Source of the DNA: Pontibacillus sp. HMF3514
GTDB lineage: Bacteria; Bacillota; Bacilli; Bacillales; BH030062
NCBI RefSeq assembly: GCF_009858175.1
Contig: NZ_CP047393.1
Span: forward strand, 1,550,001 to 1,614,000
DNA length: 64,000 nt
Reading direction: 5' to 3'
Shown here: piece by piece, positions 25,642 to 34,340 of the stretch
Position numbering within the stretch: position 1 is the stretch's first letter
Layout: each line of letters begins with the position of its first letter
The notes under the pieces: model-generated
Seen by the model: only the letters and a program-made list of their open reading frames with translations
Told to the model about the DNA's origin: nothing
Databases searched by the model: none
Position numbers and translations under genes: made by a program

Positions 25642-26925
25642 ATGATTACGTTAAAAATTTTATTAGTCGTGGTTTTAATCATTGCGACTGCTTTTTTCGT
25701 AGCTAGTGAATTTGCTATTGTCAAAGTAAGAAAAAGTCGCATAGAATCATTATCACAAAACGGGAACAAGAAAGCTGATCAAGTATTACATCTAATTAAA
25801 AATCTTGATAATTACTTATCTGCCTGCCAACTAGGAATTACGATTACATCCCTAGGTCTAGGTTGGTTAGGTGAGCCAACAGTAGATAAGTTGCTAAGAC
25901 CAGTTTTTGAATCATTTGGCTTACCTGATCCATTAAGCCATACTATTTCATTTGCTGTTTCATTCTTTATCATTACATTTCTCCATGTGGTTTTAGGAGA
26001 GTTAGCACCAAAAACATTTGCCATTCAAAAAGCCGAGTCCATTTCGCTTATGTTAGCTCGACCATTGATTTGGTTTCACCGCATAATGTATCCATTTATT
26101 TGGTTGTTAAACGGTTCTGCTAATATGTTTGTTCGTCTATTTGGTTATCAAACCACTAAAGAACAAGAAGAGGTTCACTCTGAAGAGGAATTACGCTATA
26201 TCTTGACACAAAGCTATCAGCAGGGGGAAATTACACCTTCTGAATATAAATATGTAGATCGTATTTTTGAATTTGATAATCGTTCAGCCAAGGAAATTAT
26301 GATTCCACGAACAGAAGTGGTTGTCGTTGATGTTAATGATTCGATGACGGATATTATGGAGGTAATGCGTGCGGAACGCTATTCAAGATATCCGGTTATT
26401 AATGAGGACAAAGACGATATTGTCGGAGTTATTCATATGAAAGAACTGTTTTATGATAACTGTGATGATACAAGCCATATTCGGGATTATATTCGACCAG
26501 TTCCAAAAATTTTCGAAAACGTTCCTCTAAAAGACTTGCTCTTGAAAATGCAAAAAGAACATATTCATATGGCTATTTTAACGGATGAGTATGGAGGAAC
26601 ATCTGGTATTGCTACAGTAGAGGATATTTTAGAAGAGATTGTCGGTGAAATACGAGATGAATTCGATGAAGGTGAAGAATTACCGATGGAGAAACTTGAT
26701 GACGGTACAAGGCTGCTAGACGGTAAAATGTCTATTCAAGATGTAAATGATTTCTTTAACTTAAACCTTGATCACGATGAAGTAGACACGATTTCAGGTT
26801 GGGTTTTAACACAAGACATTGATGCCGAAGTAGGTACAGAAATCGAGGTTGATCCTTATCAATTCAGGGTTGAAGAGATGGAAGATTCTTATATCAGAAA
26901 GATAAAAGTGTGGAAGAAGGAATAA
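25642..26925 (+). CDS. CNNM/HlyC-CorC family membrane protein
   Basis: A 427-residue protein of the hemolysin C / CNNM family. A DUF21 membrane domain with three or four helices fills about 1-190 (FVASEFAIVKVRKSRIE, LGITITSLGLGWLGEPTV, HVVLGELAPKTFA). A CBS pair is at about 215-335 (IMIPRTEVVVVDV, ILTDEYGGTSGIATVEDIL) and a CorC_HlyC domain at about 350-425. Related proteins such as MpfA export magnesium. It lies between ykuS and ykuT, where B. subtilis has none. The transport role is a family inference. Confidence 0.92.
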   Translation: MITLKILLVVVLIIATAFFVASEFAIVKVRKSRIESLSQNGNKKADQVLHLIKNLDNYLSACQLGITITSLGLGWLGEPTVDKLLRPVFESFGLPDPLSHTISFAVSFFIITFLHVVLGELAPKTFAIQKAESISLMLARPLIWFHRIMYPFIWLLNGSANMFVRLFGYQTTKEQEEVHSEEELRYILTQSYQQGEITPSEYKYVDRIFEFDNRSAKEIMIPRTEVVVVDVNDSMTDIMEVMRAERYSRYPVINEDKDDIVGVIHMKELFYDNCDDTSHIRDYIRPVPKIFENVPLKDLLLKMQKEHIHMAILTDEYGGTSGIATVEDILEEIVGEIRDEFDEGEELPMEKLDDGTRLLDGKMSIQDVNDFFNLNLDHDEVDTISGWVLTQDIDAEVGTEIEVDPYQFRVEEMEDSYIRKIKVWKKE

Positions 26926-26962
26926 AAAAGGTTTGAGGGGTAAAGCCCTCAAACCTTTTTTT
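26924..26962. terminator. Bidirectional terminator between convergent genes
   Basis: AAAAAAGGTTTGAGGG and CCCTCAAACCTTTTTT arms around a 6-base loop. Confidence 0.9.
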
Positions 26963-26964
26963 GT

Positions 26965-27807
26965 TTAGTCTTCTTTCTTTTCAATATAAACCTGATGTGG
27001 GAACGGAATTTCAATTCCAGCAGCATCAAGTGCTTCTTTCATACGTTTGCGAAGGTCACGTTCAACAGCCCATTGCTGCATGTTTTCAGTGTGTCCTAAT
27101 ACACGCAGGACTACATCAGAAGAGCCTAATGTTTGTACACCTAATACATTTGGACCATCCTTGAAGCGGTTATCGTTTTGAGCAAATTCATCACAAACTT
27201 GTTGTAACACTTTCATAGCTTCATCAATGTTTTCACCGTAAGCTATGCCGATATCAACAAGTGCACGCATGTTTCCTCGAGAGTGGTTGCTTACTGTGCT
27301 GATGTGACGGTTCGGTACAAAATTTAATGTTCCGTCAAAGCTGCGGATTTGAGTCGTTCTTAATCCAATTTCTTCAACAACACCATTCATACCACCAGCC
27401 GTTACGTACTCATCTACTTCAATTTGCTTTTCAATTAACAGAAAGAAACCTGTTACGATATCACTTACGAGCCCTTGAGCACCAAAGCCGATCGCAAGTC
27501 CAATAATTCCTGCACCTGCAATAAGTGGTGCTAGGTCAATGTTTAATAATCCAAAGATTGTAGCAATAAGGATAAAGCCTAAAACGTATGAATAAACATT
27601 TATGCTTAATTTTTCTAATGTTTTAGAACGTCCTTCGGAAATTTTCTGCTTCTTACCTGCCTTTTGAATAGAAGAAGTAATAATTTTCTTGCCAATAGGA
27701 GATACGATTAAGAAAACAATCAGTACAAGGCCAATTTTAAGTCCACCTGTTATAACAGCTTCTAAAAGGCCTCCCATATTAAATTCACCGTCTTTCATAA
27801 AATCCAT
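26965..27807 (-). CDS. ykuT: Small-conductance mechanosensitive channel, YkuT
   Basis: A 280-residue MscS-type channel that opens on osmotic downshock. Three membrane helices occur in the first 130 residues. The pore helix and neck are rich in Gly/Ala (LIAGAGIIGLAIGFGAQGLVSDIVTGFF), and the beta domain (VDEYVTAGGMNGVVEEIGLRTTQIR) follows. The ATG at 27807 follows AAAGGAG at 7 bases; an upstream in-frame ATG at 27891 has no site. It is divergent from ykuU, as in B. subtilis. It complements the betaine transporter in osmotic balance. Confidence 0.92.
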   Translation of the reverse strand: MDFMKDGEFNMGGLLEAVITGGLKIGLVLIVFLIVSPIGKKIITSSIQKAGKKQKISEGRSKTLEKLSINVYSYVLGFILIATIFGLLNIDLAPLIAGAGIIGLAIGFGAQGLVSDIVTGFFLLIEKQIEVDEYVTAGGMNGVVEEIGLRTTQIRSFDGTLNFVPNRHISTVSNHSRGNMRALVDIGIAYGENIDEAMKVLQQVCDEFAQNDNRFKDGPNVLGVQTLGSSDVVLRVLGHTENMQQWAVERDLRKRMKEALDAAGIEIPFPHQVYIEKKED

Positions 27808-28059
27808 GTAATAGCTCCTTTCAGTGTCTCTTATGTAAGTATTCGTTTTTCTATAAAATCTACTATACTTTATTTGGACATCAGATTTCAATTAATAGGA
27901 AAGAAGAGGTGGGTACACCCTTAAAATCATCATAAGCATATCATTTTCAATCTCTTTGATTTTATTGTTTAATGAAAATAGGTTTTGGGAAACATGAATA
28001 AGGGTGTTCTTTGGTGTGAGGGGATTTCATCTCCAGATTACATTAATTTTAATATAACA

Positions 28060-28088
28060 TTGACTATTAATAGTGGCTTGGTTATAAT
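28060..28088 (+). promoter_or_regulatory. Sigma-A promoter of ykuU
   Basis: TTGACT, a 17-base spacer and TATAAT, one of the best promoter matches in the window, about 90 bases before the ykuU start. Confidence 0.75.
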
Positions 28089-28178
28089 ATCTATTGTGTT
28101 TAATACCACACCAAATGTTGGTTATATGAGCAAAAAATTGCTCTATTAAATACTTACTCAATTATGGAGGGATCACTT

Positions 28179-28721
28179 ATGGCAGAACGTCTAGTAGGAA
28201 AACAAGCTCCACGCTTTGAAATGGATGCTGTAATGCCTAACAAAGAATTCGAAAAAGTAAGTCTTGAGAACATTATGAAAGAAGACAAATGGACAGTCCT
28301 ATTCTTCTATCCAATGGACTTCACTTTCGTATGCCCAACAGAAATCACTGCATTGTCTGACCGTTATGACGAATTTGAAGATCTTGATGCTGAGGTTATT
28401 GGCGTATCTACAGATACCGTTCACACTCACAAAGCATGGATCAACACTTCTCGTGAAGATAACGGATTAGGTGATCTTGCTTATCCATTAGCAGCTGACA
28501 CGAACCACAAAGTTTCTACTGAATATGGTGTGCTTCTTGAGGATGAAGGTGTTGCACTTCGTGGACTATTCATCATCAGCCCTGAAGGTGAATTAAAGCA
28601 TGCAACAATTAACCACAATGATGTAGGCCGTGACGTAGACGAAACACTTCGTGTACTACAAGCACTACAAACTGGCGGACTTTGCCCAGCAAACTGGAAG
28701 CCGGGTCAAGAAACTCTATAA
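28179..28721 (+). CDS. ykuU: 2-Cys peroxiredoxin YkuU
   Basis: A 180-residue thiol peroxidase (AhpC/Prx1 group) that reduces hydrogen peroxide and organic peroxides. The peroxidatic Cys is in FTFVCPTE at about 50 and the resolving Cys in GGLCPANWKPG near the C-terminus. The length equals B. subtilis YkuU. The ATG at 28179 follows GGAGGGAT; an ATG five codons upstream overlaps that site. A strong promoter lies upstream and ykuV follows; a hairpin between them may lower ykuV expression. Confidence 0.94.
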   Translation: MAERLVGKQAPRFEMDAVMPNKEFEKVSLENIMKEDKWTVLFFYPMDFTFVCPTEITALSDRYDEFEDLDAEVIGVSTDTVHTHKAWINTSREDNGLGDLAYPLAADTNHKVSTEYGVLLEDEGVALRGLFIISPEGELKHATINHNDVGRDVDETLRVLQALQTGGLCPANWKPGQETL

Positions 28722-28736
28722 TATAAACAACATCAG

Positions 28737-28763
28737 GGTCTAACCATAGCGTTAGACCTTTTT
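28737..28763 (+). terminator. Hairpin between ykuU and ykuV
   Basis: GGTCTAAC and GTTAGACC arms, loop CATAGC, then T5. It probably gives partial termination ahead of ykuV. Confidence 0.75.
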
Positions 28764-28811
28764 CCTATCTACACACAACACAGAAACTCCAAACCTAAGG
28801 AGGGTGATCAA

Positions 28812-29255
28812 ATGAAGCTAAGAGCACCAATGCCTGAATTATCAGGTGCAACTGAATGGTTAAATGGTGAAGTGACTAAAGATGATCTTTTAGGTGACAA
28901 ACCAACATTAATTCACTTCTGGTCTGTAAGCTGTGGCTTATGTAAAGAAGCGATGCCGAATGTGAATGAGTTCCGAGATCGTTATAGTGACGAGTTAAAC
29001 GTTGTAGCTGTTCACATGCCTCGTTCAGAAAAAGACCTTGATCTTGATAAGATTAAGGAAACGGCTGAAGAGCATGGTATTACACAGCCGATTTTCGTTG
29101 ATAACAAGCACGCTCTTACAGATGCATTCGAAAATCAATACGTTCCAGCTTACTATGTATTTGATGAAGAAGGAAACCTTCGTCACTTCCAAGCTGGTGG
29201 CGGCGGTATGAAAATGCTTGAGAAACGCGTAAACCGTGTACTAGGCAATAAATAA
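28812..29255 (+). CDS. ykuV: Thioredoxin-fold thiol-disulfide oxidoreductase YkuV
   Basis: A 147-residue TlpA-like protein with the redox motif CGLC in WSVSCGLCKEAMP at about 40-43 (CHLC in B. subtilis, from memory), and the cis-Pro region VPAYYVFDEEG. It has no signal peptide, so it should work in the cytoplasm. It probably recycles the peroxiredoxin encoded just upstream, though that pairing is inferred from gene order. AAGGAGGGTGA precedes the ATG. Confidence 0.92.
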   Translation: MKLRAPMPELSGATEWLNGEVTKDDLLGDKPTLIHFWSVSCGLCKEAMPNVNEFRDRYSDELNVVAVHMPRSEKDLDLDKIKETAEEHGITQPIFVDNKHALTDAFENQYVPAYYVFDEEGNLRHFQAGGGGMKMLEKRVNRVLGNK

Positions 29256-29266
29256 GGTGATGATGG

Positions 29267-29295
29267 AAGCTCCGGTCTTTTAGGCTGGGGCTTTT
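29267..29295 (+). terminator. Weak terminator of ykuV
   Basis: AAGCTCCGGTC and GGCTGGGGCTT arms with G-U pairs and one mismatch, then TTTTC. Confidence 0.5.
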
Positions 29296-29517
29296 CTTTA
29301 TGCTTGAATACCTTTAAAGTTTGATTTCAAATACCACGAGTAGGTCTAAAGGTACGTTTTTATTTCATAAATGTAGTTATATCCCTATCTATCAGCCTAA
29401 ATTGAAGAAAGCATTTAAAATTTTAAAAAAATTTATGCAAATGGGTGGAAATTTATTTCGGAACTCGATATATTTATAAATACGTAAAAAAATTACAAAG
29501 AAAAAGGAGGGGGCACT

Positions 29518-31275
29518 TTGGATACGTTCAAGAAGTTGAAGATGTACTATCTACCATTTACGAAGTATTTCTTCATATCATTAGTGTTTCTGCTGTTAGT
29601 TACTGGGATCACGGTTGTTTATCCGGTCGTATTACAGAAAACGATTGATGATGTTGTAGAACCAGAGCGCTATGAATTAATACCATATTTAGCATTGGCA
29701 TTTATTGGGTTAATGTTAATTAAAGGAATTGCTACTTATTTACATCAATACTTAGGTGATTTATTTGGAATTAAATCAGTATATACATTAAGAGACGGTT
29801 TATATCAAAAGCTACAACGTCTCCCGTTTCGCTATTATGATAATGCAAGAACTGGAGACTTAATGTCACGTCTTACAGCAGATGTAGAAGCGTTCCGTTT
29901 CTTCTTATCATTTGGGTTCTCGGAATTTATTCGGATCACTTCATTAATCCTCATTAGTTTAAGTGTTATGTTTTATTATTCTGTACCACTTGCATTGGTC
30001 ACAATGGCTGCGATGCCTTTCTTGGCCGTTGTTGTTTTTCAGTTTGACCGACGTGTACACCCAGCATTCCGAGGCATCAGAAAAGCATTTGGCCGCTTAA
30101 ATACACGTGTACAAGAGAATATAAGCGGAATGAACACGGTTAAATCACTATCTCGTGAGGATTTTGAGATCGGCCGATTTGTTGATAAAAACGATGACTA
30201 CCGACAGAACTACTTAACAACAGCAACCATTTGGGCTAAGTATTTTCCTTTAATGGAGTTTATCGGAAACATTTGTGTGGTTGCTTTGTTAGCATTTGGT
30301 GGTCATTTAGTTATCACTGAGCAGTTAAATCCAGGGGAACTCGTGGCATTCTTTAGTCTCGTATGGTACATTCTTGGACCTCTTATGAACTTTGGTTTCG
30401 TTATTAACTTGTTCTCTCAATCGAAAGCTTCGGGAGAGCGTTTATTAGAAATTCTAGAAGCTAAAGAAGATATTCAAGAGATTGAAGAACCGAATCGAAA
30501 AGCTCGTATGGATGGTCACGTAACGTTTAAGAATGTAACCCTTTCCTATGAGGAAGATGATGATTCAGCCTTGAAGGATATTAGTTTTGATGCCCCTCCA
30601 GGCAAAACAATTGGTTTGATCGGTGCAACAGGTTCGGGAAAAACAAGTATTACGCAGTTGATTACGCGATTCTATGAACCGCAAGAGGGGGAGGTACTTG
30701 TTGATAATAAGCCTGTTGATCATTATGGCTTAAAAGAGCTTAGAAGTAACATAGGTTTTGTTTTACAAGAGTCGTTCTTGTTCTCAACTACCATTAAAGA
30801 GAACATTGCATATGGAAATCCTGAAGCTTCTATGGATGATATTATCGATGCCGCAAAACGTGCACAAGCACATGACTTCATTATGGATATGCCAAATGGC
30901 TACGATACATTGCTAGGTGAGCGTGGTATGGGGCTTTCTGGAGGTCAAAAACAGCGTGTTGCTATTGCTCGAGCGATTTTAATAGATCCAAGTATTCTTG
31001 TTTTAGATGACGCAACCTCAGCAGTTGATATGGAAACAGAACTACGTATTCAAAAAGCACTAAGAGAGGTAATGGTTGGCCGAACGACATTTATCATTGC
31101 CCATAGAATATCATCACTTAAACATGCTGATGAAATCCTTGTTTTAGAGGATGGAAAGATTGTAGAACGTGGTGTACATGATGATCTGCTTAGTAATGGA
31201 GGGCCATACCAACGTATTTACGATATACAATACCAAGATAAAGAAGCGATTATGCAAGCTTCTAAGAACGCATAA
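29518..31275 (+). CDS. yknU: ABC exporter half-transporter, YknU-like
   Basis: A 585-residue type IV ABC exporter subunit: six membrane helices (about 15-310), then an ATPase domain (about 340-575). Walker A is GATGSGKTS and the signature LSGGQ is canonical, but Walker B reads LVLDDATS, with Asp in place of the catalytic Glu. Together with the next gene it should form a heterodimer with one competent ATP site. The start is TTG behind AAAGGAGGGGG. The lengths and position after ykuV suggest B. subtilis YknU. The cargo is unknown. Confidence 0.88.
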   Translation: MDTFKKLKMYYLPFTKYFFISLVFLLLVTGITVVYPVVLQKTIDDVVEPERYELIPYLALAFIGLMLIKGIATYLHQYLGDLFGIKSVYTLRDGLYQKLQRLPFRYYDNARTGDLMSRLTADVEAFRFFLSFGFSEFIRITSLILISLSVMFYYSVPLALVTMAAMPFLAVVVFQFDRRVHPAFRGIRKAFGRLNTRVQENISGMNTVKSLSREDFEIGRFVDKNDDYRQNYLTTATIWAKYFPLMEFIGNICVVALLAFGGHLVITEQLNPGELVAFFSLVWYILGPLMNFGFVINLFSQSKASGERLLEILEAKEDIQEIEEPNRKARMDGHVTFKNVTLSYEEDDDSALKDISFDAPPGKTIGLIGATGSGKTSITQLITRFYEPQEGEVLVDNKPVDHYGLKELRSNIGFVLQESFLFSTTIKENIAYGNPEASMDDIIDAAKRAQAHDFIMDMPNGYDTLLGERGMGLSGGQKQRVAIARAILIDPSILVLDDATSAVDMETELRIQKALREVMVGRTTFIIAHRISSLKHADEILVLEDGKIVERGVHDDLLSNGGPYQRIYDIQYQDKEAIMQASKNA

Positions 31276-31289
31276 AGGGGGGAGAGAAC

Positions 31290-33134
31290 TTGGCAAAACG
31301 TCCACAAGAAGAGAAAAAAGTGAGTCCTCATTTAAAACGGTTTAAATATACTCAAGACCAAGCCATCGAAAAACCATTTAACTGGCAACAGATGGTACGT
31401 ATGTTGCAATACCTTAAACCTTACTCTAAGAGATTATTGCCGTTAGCCATTTTAGCTATGCTTGTTTCTACGGCAGTCCGCTTAGCAGTTCCAATTCTTA
31501 TTGGTAAAGTAGCGATTGATGTAGCCATTGAAGGAAAGGATACAACCTTACTAACTTGGCTTGTTGTAGCTATTGGTGTTCTCTACTTATTTAGCTATGT
31601 AGGGAACGCTCTGCGAATAAGATGGGTAAATGTTTTAGGGCAAAATGTGATTTATGACTTAAGAAAACATTTATTTTCCCACGTCCAACGTTTGTCCCAT
31701 AAATTCTTTGATTCGAAATCAGCTGGTTCCATTCTAGTTCGAATTATGAACGATATTAATTCCCTTCAAGAGCTATTTACAAATGGAATTATCAACCTAT
31801 TAATGGATGTAGTTACACTGTTCGGTATTGTTGTGATTTTGCTTGTGTTAAGTCCAAAGCTTGCCCTTGCAATCATGGTTATCTTACCAATCATGTTTTA
31901 TATTTCTACAAAGCTACGTAGGAAGATCCGTCGTTCCTGGCAGCAGGTACGTATTCAGCAATCTCGATTGAACTCTCACTTGAATGAAAGTATTCAAGGT
32001 ATTCGTATTACGCAATCTTTTTCACAGGAAAAAGAGAATACAGAGTACTTTGATGGTGTAAATACGGACAACTTTGAAAGTTGGAGAAACGCAACGAAAA
32101 AAAGTGCAATGTTCCGTCCTTTTGTAGAAATGAGTAATGCAGTGGGGACTGTGATCTTAATTTCATTTGGTGCTTATTTAATTATTCAGGGTCCAGAAAA
32201 TGGCGGGATTGAATTAGGTACATTTGTTACGTTTGCCTTTTTCTTAGGTATGTTCTGGGAGCCAATCTCCCGCCTTGGTCAAATGTACAATCAGCTTCTC
32301 ATGGCAATGGCAGCATCTGAACGTATTTTTGAATTTCTAGATGAAGAGCCAAATGTCGAAGAACGTCAAGACGCCATTAAGCTTCAAGATATGAAAGGCC
32401 ATATTGAATTTGATCATGTTCAGTTTGCTTATGATGAAGAACGTATTGCCCTTCATGATATCTCATTAGAAATGAAAGCCGGTCAAACCGTAGCTTTAGT
32501 AGGTCATACAGGTAGTGGTAAATCCACGATCGCAAATTTAATTAGTCGATTCTATGATCCAACCAAAGGTTCTGTAAAAATCGATGGTCATGATTTAAGA
32601 GACTTAACACTAAATAGTGTACGTCAACAAATTAGTGTTGTCTTACAGGATACATTTATTTTCTCAGGTACTATTAAGGAAAACATTCGATTTGGTCGCC
32701 CTGATGCTAGCGATGAAGAAGTAATGGAAGCAGCAAAAGTCGTAGGTGCTGATGACTTCATTCAGCGACTAGCTAATGGATACGAAACAGAGGTAGAAGA
32801 ACGAGGAAATATTCTATCAGCTGGTGAACGTCAGCTTCTATCCTTTGCTCGTGCGTTACTAGCCGATCCGAAGATATTAATCTTAGATGAGGCGACATCA
32901 AGCATTGATACGGAAACCGAAGTGAAGATCCAAGAGGCTCTCCAACGTTTATTAAAAGGACGCACAGCGATCATTATCGCTCACCGTCTATCAACCATTC
33001 GTGAGTCTGACAATATCTTTGTCCTTGAACACGGTAAGATTCTTGAACAAGGAAACCATGCTGAGTTAATGGAGCAACGTGGAGAGTACTTTGACTTAGT
33101 TAAAACTCAATTCCAAATGCTCGATGCAATGTAA
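31290..33134 (+). CDS. yknV: ABC exporter half-transporter, YknV-like
   Basis: A 614-residue partner of the preceding gene, 14 bases downstream in the same operon. Six membrane helices occur at about 45-330 and an ATPase domain at about 370-605. Walker A is GHTGSGKST and Walker B LILDEATS has the catalytic Glu, but the signature motif is LSAGE instead of LSGGQ. Its good Walker B and the partner's good signature combine in one composite site. The start is TTG after AAAGGGGGGAG. A charged N-terminal extension of about 40 residues precedes helix 1. Confidence 0.88.
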   Translation: MAKRPQEEKKVSPHLKRFKYTQDQAIEKPFNWQQMVRMLQYLKPYSKRLLPLAILAMLVSTAVRLAVPILIGKVAIDVAIEGKDTTLLTWLVVAIGVLYLFSYVGNALRIRWVNVLGQNVIYDLRKHLFSHVQRLSHKFFDSKSAGSILVRIMNDINSLQELFTNGIINLLMDVVTLFGIVVILLVLSPKLALAIMVILPIMFYISTKLRRKIRRSWQQVRIQQSRLNSHLNESIQGIRITQSFSQEKENTEYFDGVNTDNFESWRNATKKSAMFRPFVEMSNAVGTVILISFGAYLIIQGPENGGIELGTFVTFAFFLGMFWEPISRLGQMYNQLLMAMAASERIFEFLDEEPNVEERQDAIKLQDMKGHIEFDHVQFAYDEERIALHDISLEMKAGQTVALVGHTGSGKSTIANLISRFYDPTKGSVKIDGHDLRDLTLNSVRQQISVVLQDTFIFSGTIKENIRFGRPDASDEEVMEAAKVVGADDFIQRLANGYETEVEERGNILSAGERQLLSFARALLADPKILILDEATSSIDTETEVKIQEALQRLLKGRTAIIIAHRLSTIRESDNIFVLEHGKILEQGNHAELMEQRGEYFDLVKTQFQMLDAM

Positions 33135-33138
33135 TGAC

Positions 33139-33172
33139 AATCCTGTCCCACATTATGGGGCGGGATTTTTTA
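33139..33172 (+). terminator. Terminator of the ABC exporter operon
   Basis: AATCCTGTCCC and GGGGCGGGATT arms followed by T6. Confidence 0.8.
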
Positions 33173-33437
33173 TTGTTTTCCATAAATGATCTGAGATATA
33201 CCTCTAAACAACCCAACCTTCCCCCTTAAAAGAGGTTCTAAGCTCACTTCCAATTCCACCATTGTTTTCTAATTTGGTGACGTTTTTTTGACACATTTTC
33301 ATGAAATCGGTCTCAATAAAACATGATCTGATATGATGATCAAACATGCGAGACCAATAGAACATGGTATGTGATTGACTGAACAATCCAGTGAACTTTG
33401 TACTTAAAAATATTAACATCTAGGTAGGTGACCTCAT

Positions 33438-34322
33438 ATGAGAATTTTTAAAGCATTCGTGCTAGCAAGTTTTTTGCTAGTCTTTCTTAGTGGGTGTAGC
33501 GCATTGCCTGTCTTGGATCCTAAGGGTCCGGTTGGTGAGGCGCAGAAGGACTTAATTTTCTGGTCCATTGCGCTCATGTTATTTATTGTTGCAGTTGTAT
33601 TTGCGCTATTTACATTCATGGTAGTTCGTTACAGAGAGCGACCTGGTTACGAAACACATGAACCAGAAGAGATGGAAGGAAACACATGGTTAGAATTGCT
33701 TTGGACAGGAGTTCCCGTCATCATTGTTGTACTTCTTGCTGTACCGACTGTAAATACGATTTATCAATTAGAAGAACCACCAAGTAGCACGAAAGAAAAG
33801 GAGCCTCTTGTCATTCATGCTACTTCTGCAGATTGGAAATGGTTCTTTAGTTATCCTGAACAAGGTATAGAGACGGTAAACTATTTGCATATTCCAGAAG
33901 ATCGACCAATTCTTTTTAAACTTACTTCAGCTGATTCCATGGCTGCTCTATGGATTCCTCGTTTAGGTGGACAGGAATACAATATGAATGGCATGCGTAC
34001 TGAACTATTTTTACAAGCTGATGAGCCAGGCGTATATAATGGTCGTAATGCAAACTTCACAGGTAGAGGCTTTACGGAGCAGACGTTTAAGGTTTATGCA
34101 CAAAAACCTGAGGAGTTCCAACAGTGGGTTGATAAAACCCTAGAAAAAGCACCTAAGCTAACAAAAGATAAATATGATCATATGCTACTTCCTGGTCATG
34201 TCGAACGACAAACGTTCTCTTCAACGCATTTACAATATGTTGATCACGCAAAAAATGCGGAATACACAGTAAACGTTCGAGAACGCTTGGGCTATGACCC
34301 TGAAGAGGAAAGCTCACATTAA
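33438..34322 (+). CDS. qoxA: Cytochrome aa3 quinol oxidase subunit II
   Basis: A 294-residue lipoprotein subunit of a haem-copper quinol oxidase. It has a lipobox (LSGC at about 17-20), two membrane helices (about 40-65 and 85-105) and an extracellular cupredoxin domain. The CuA ligands (CxxxC and His) expected in cytochrome c oxidase are absent; the corresponding stretch reads GGQEYNMNGMRTEL. That marks a quinol oxidase. It heads a four-gene qoxABCD operon with 3 to 18 base gaps. The start is ATG after TAGGTAGGTG. Confidence 0.94.
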   Translation: MRIFKAFVLASFLLVFLSGCSALPVLDPKGPVGEAQKDLIFWSIALMLFIVAVVFALFTFMVVRYRERPGYETHEPEEMEGNTWLELLWTGVPVIIVVLLAVPTVNTIYQLEEPPSSTKEKEPLVIHATSADWKWFFSYPEQGIETVNYLHIPEDRPILFKLTSADSMAALWIPRLGGQEYNMNGMRTELFLQADEPGVYNGRNANFTGRGFTEQTFKVYAQKPEEFQQWVDKTLEKAPKLTKDKYDHMLLPGHVERQTFSSTHLQYVDHAKNAEYTVNVRERLGYDPEEESSH

Positions 34323-34340
34323 GATTGGAGGCGGACAGAA

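Noticed and set aside
29445-29648. 67-codon plus-strand ORF at the start of the YknU-like gene
   Set aside because: It overlaps the real start in another frame; the YknU-like frame has a clear ribosome-binding site and family motifs.
33204-33419. 71-codon minus-strand ORF between the ABC exporter and qoxA
   Set aside because: No ribosome-binding site, no recognisable pattern, and it spans the presumed qox promoter.
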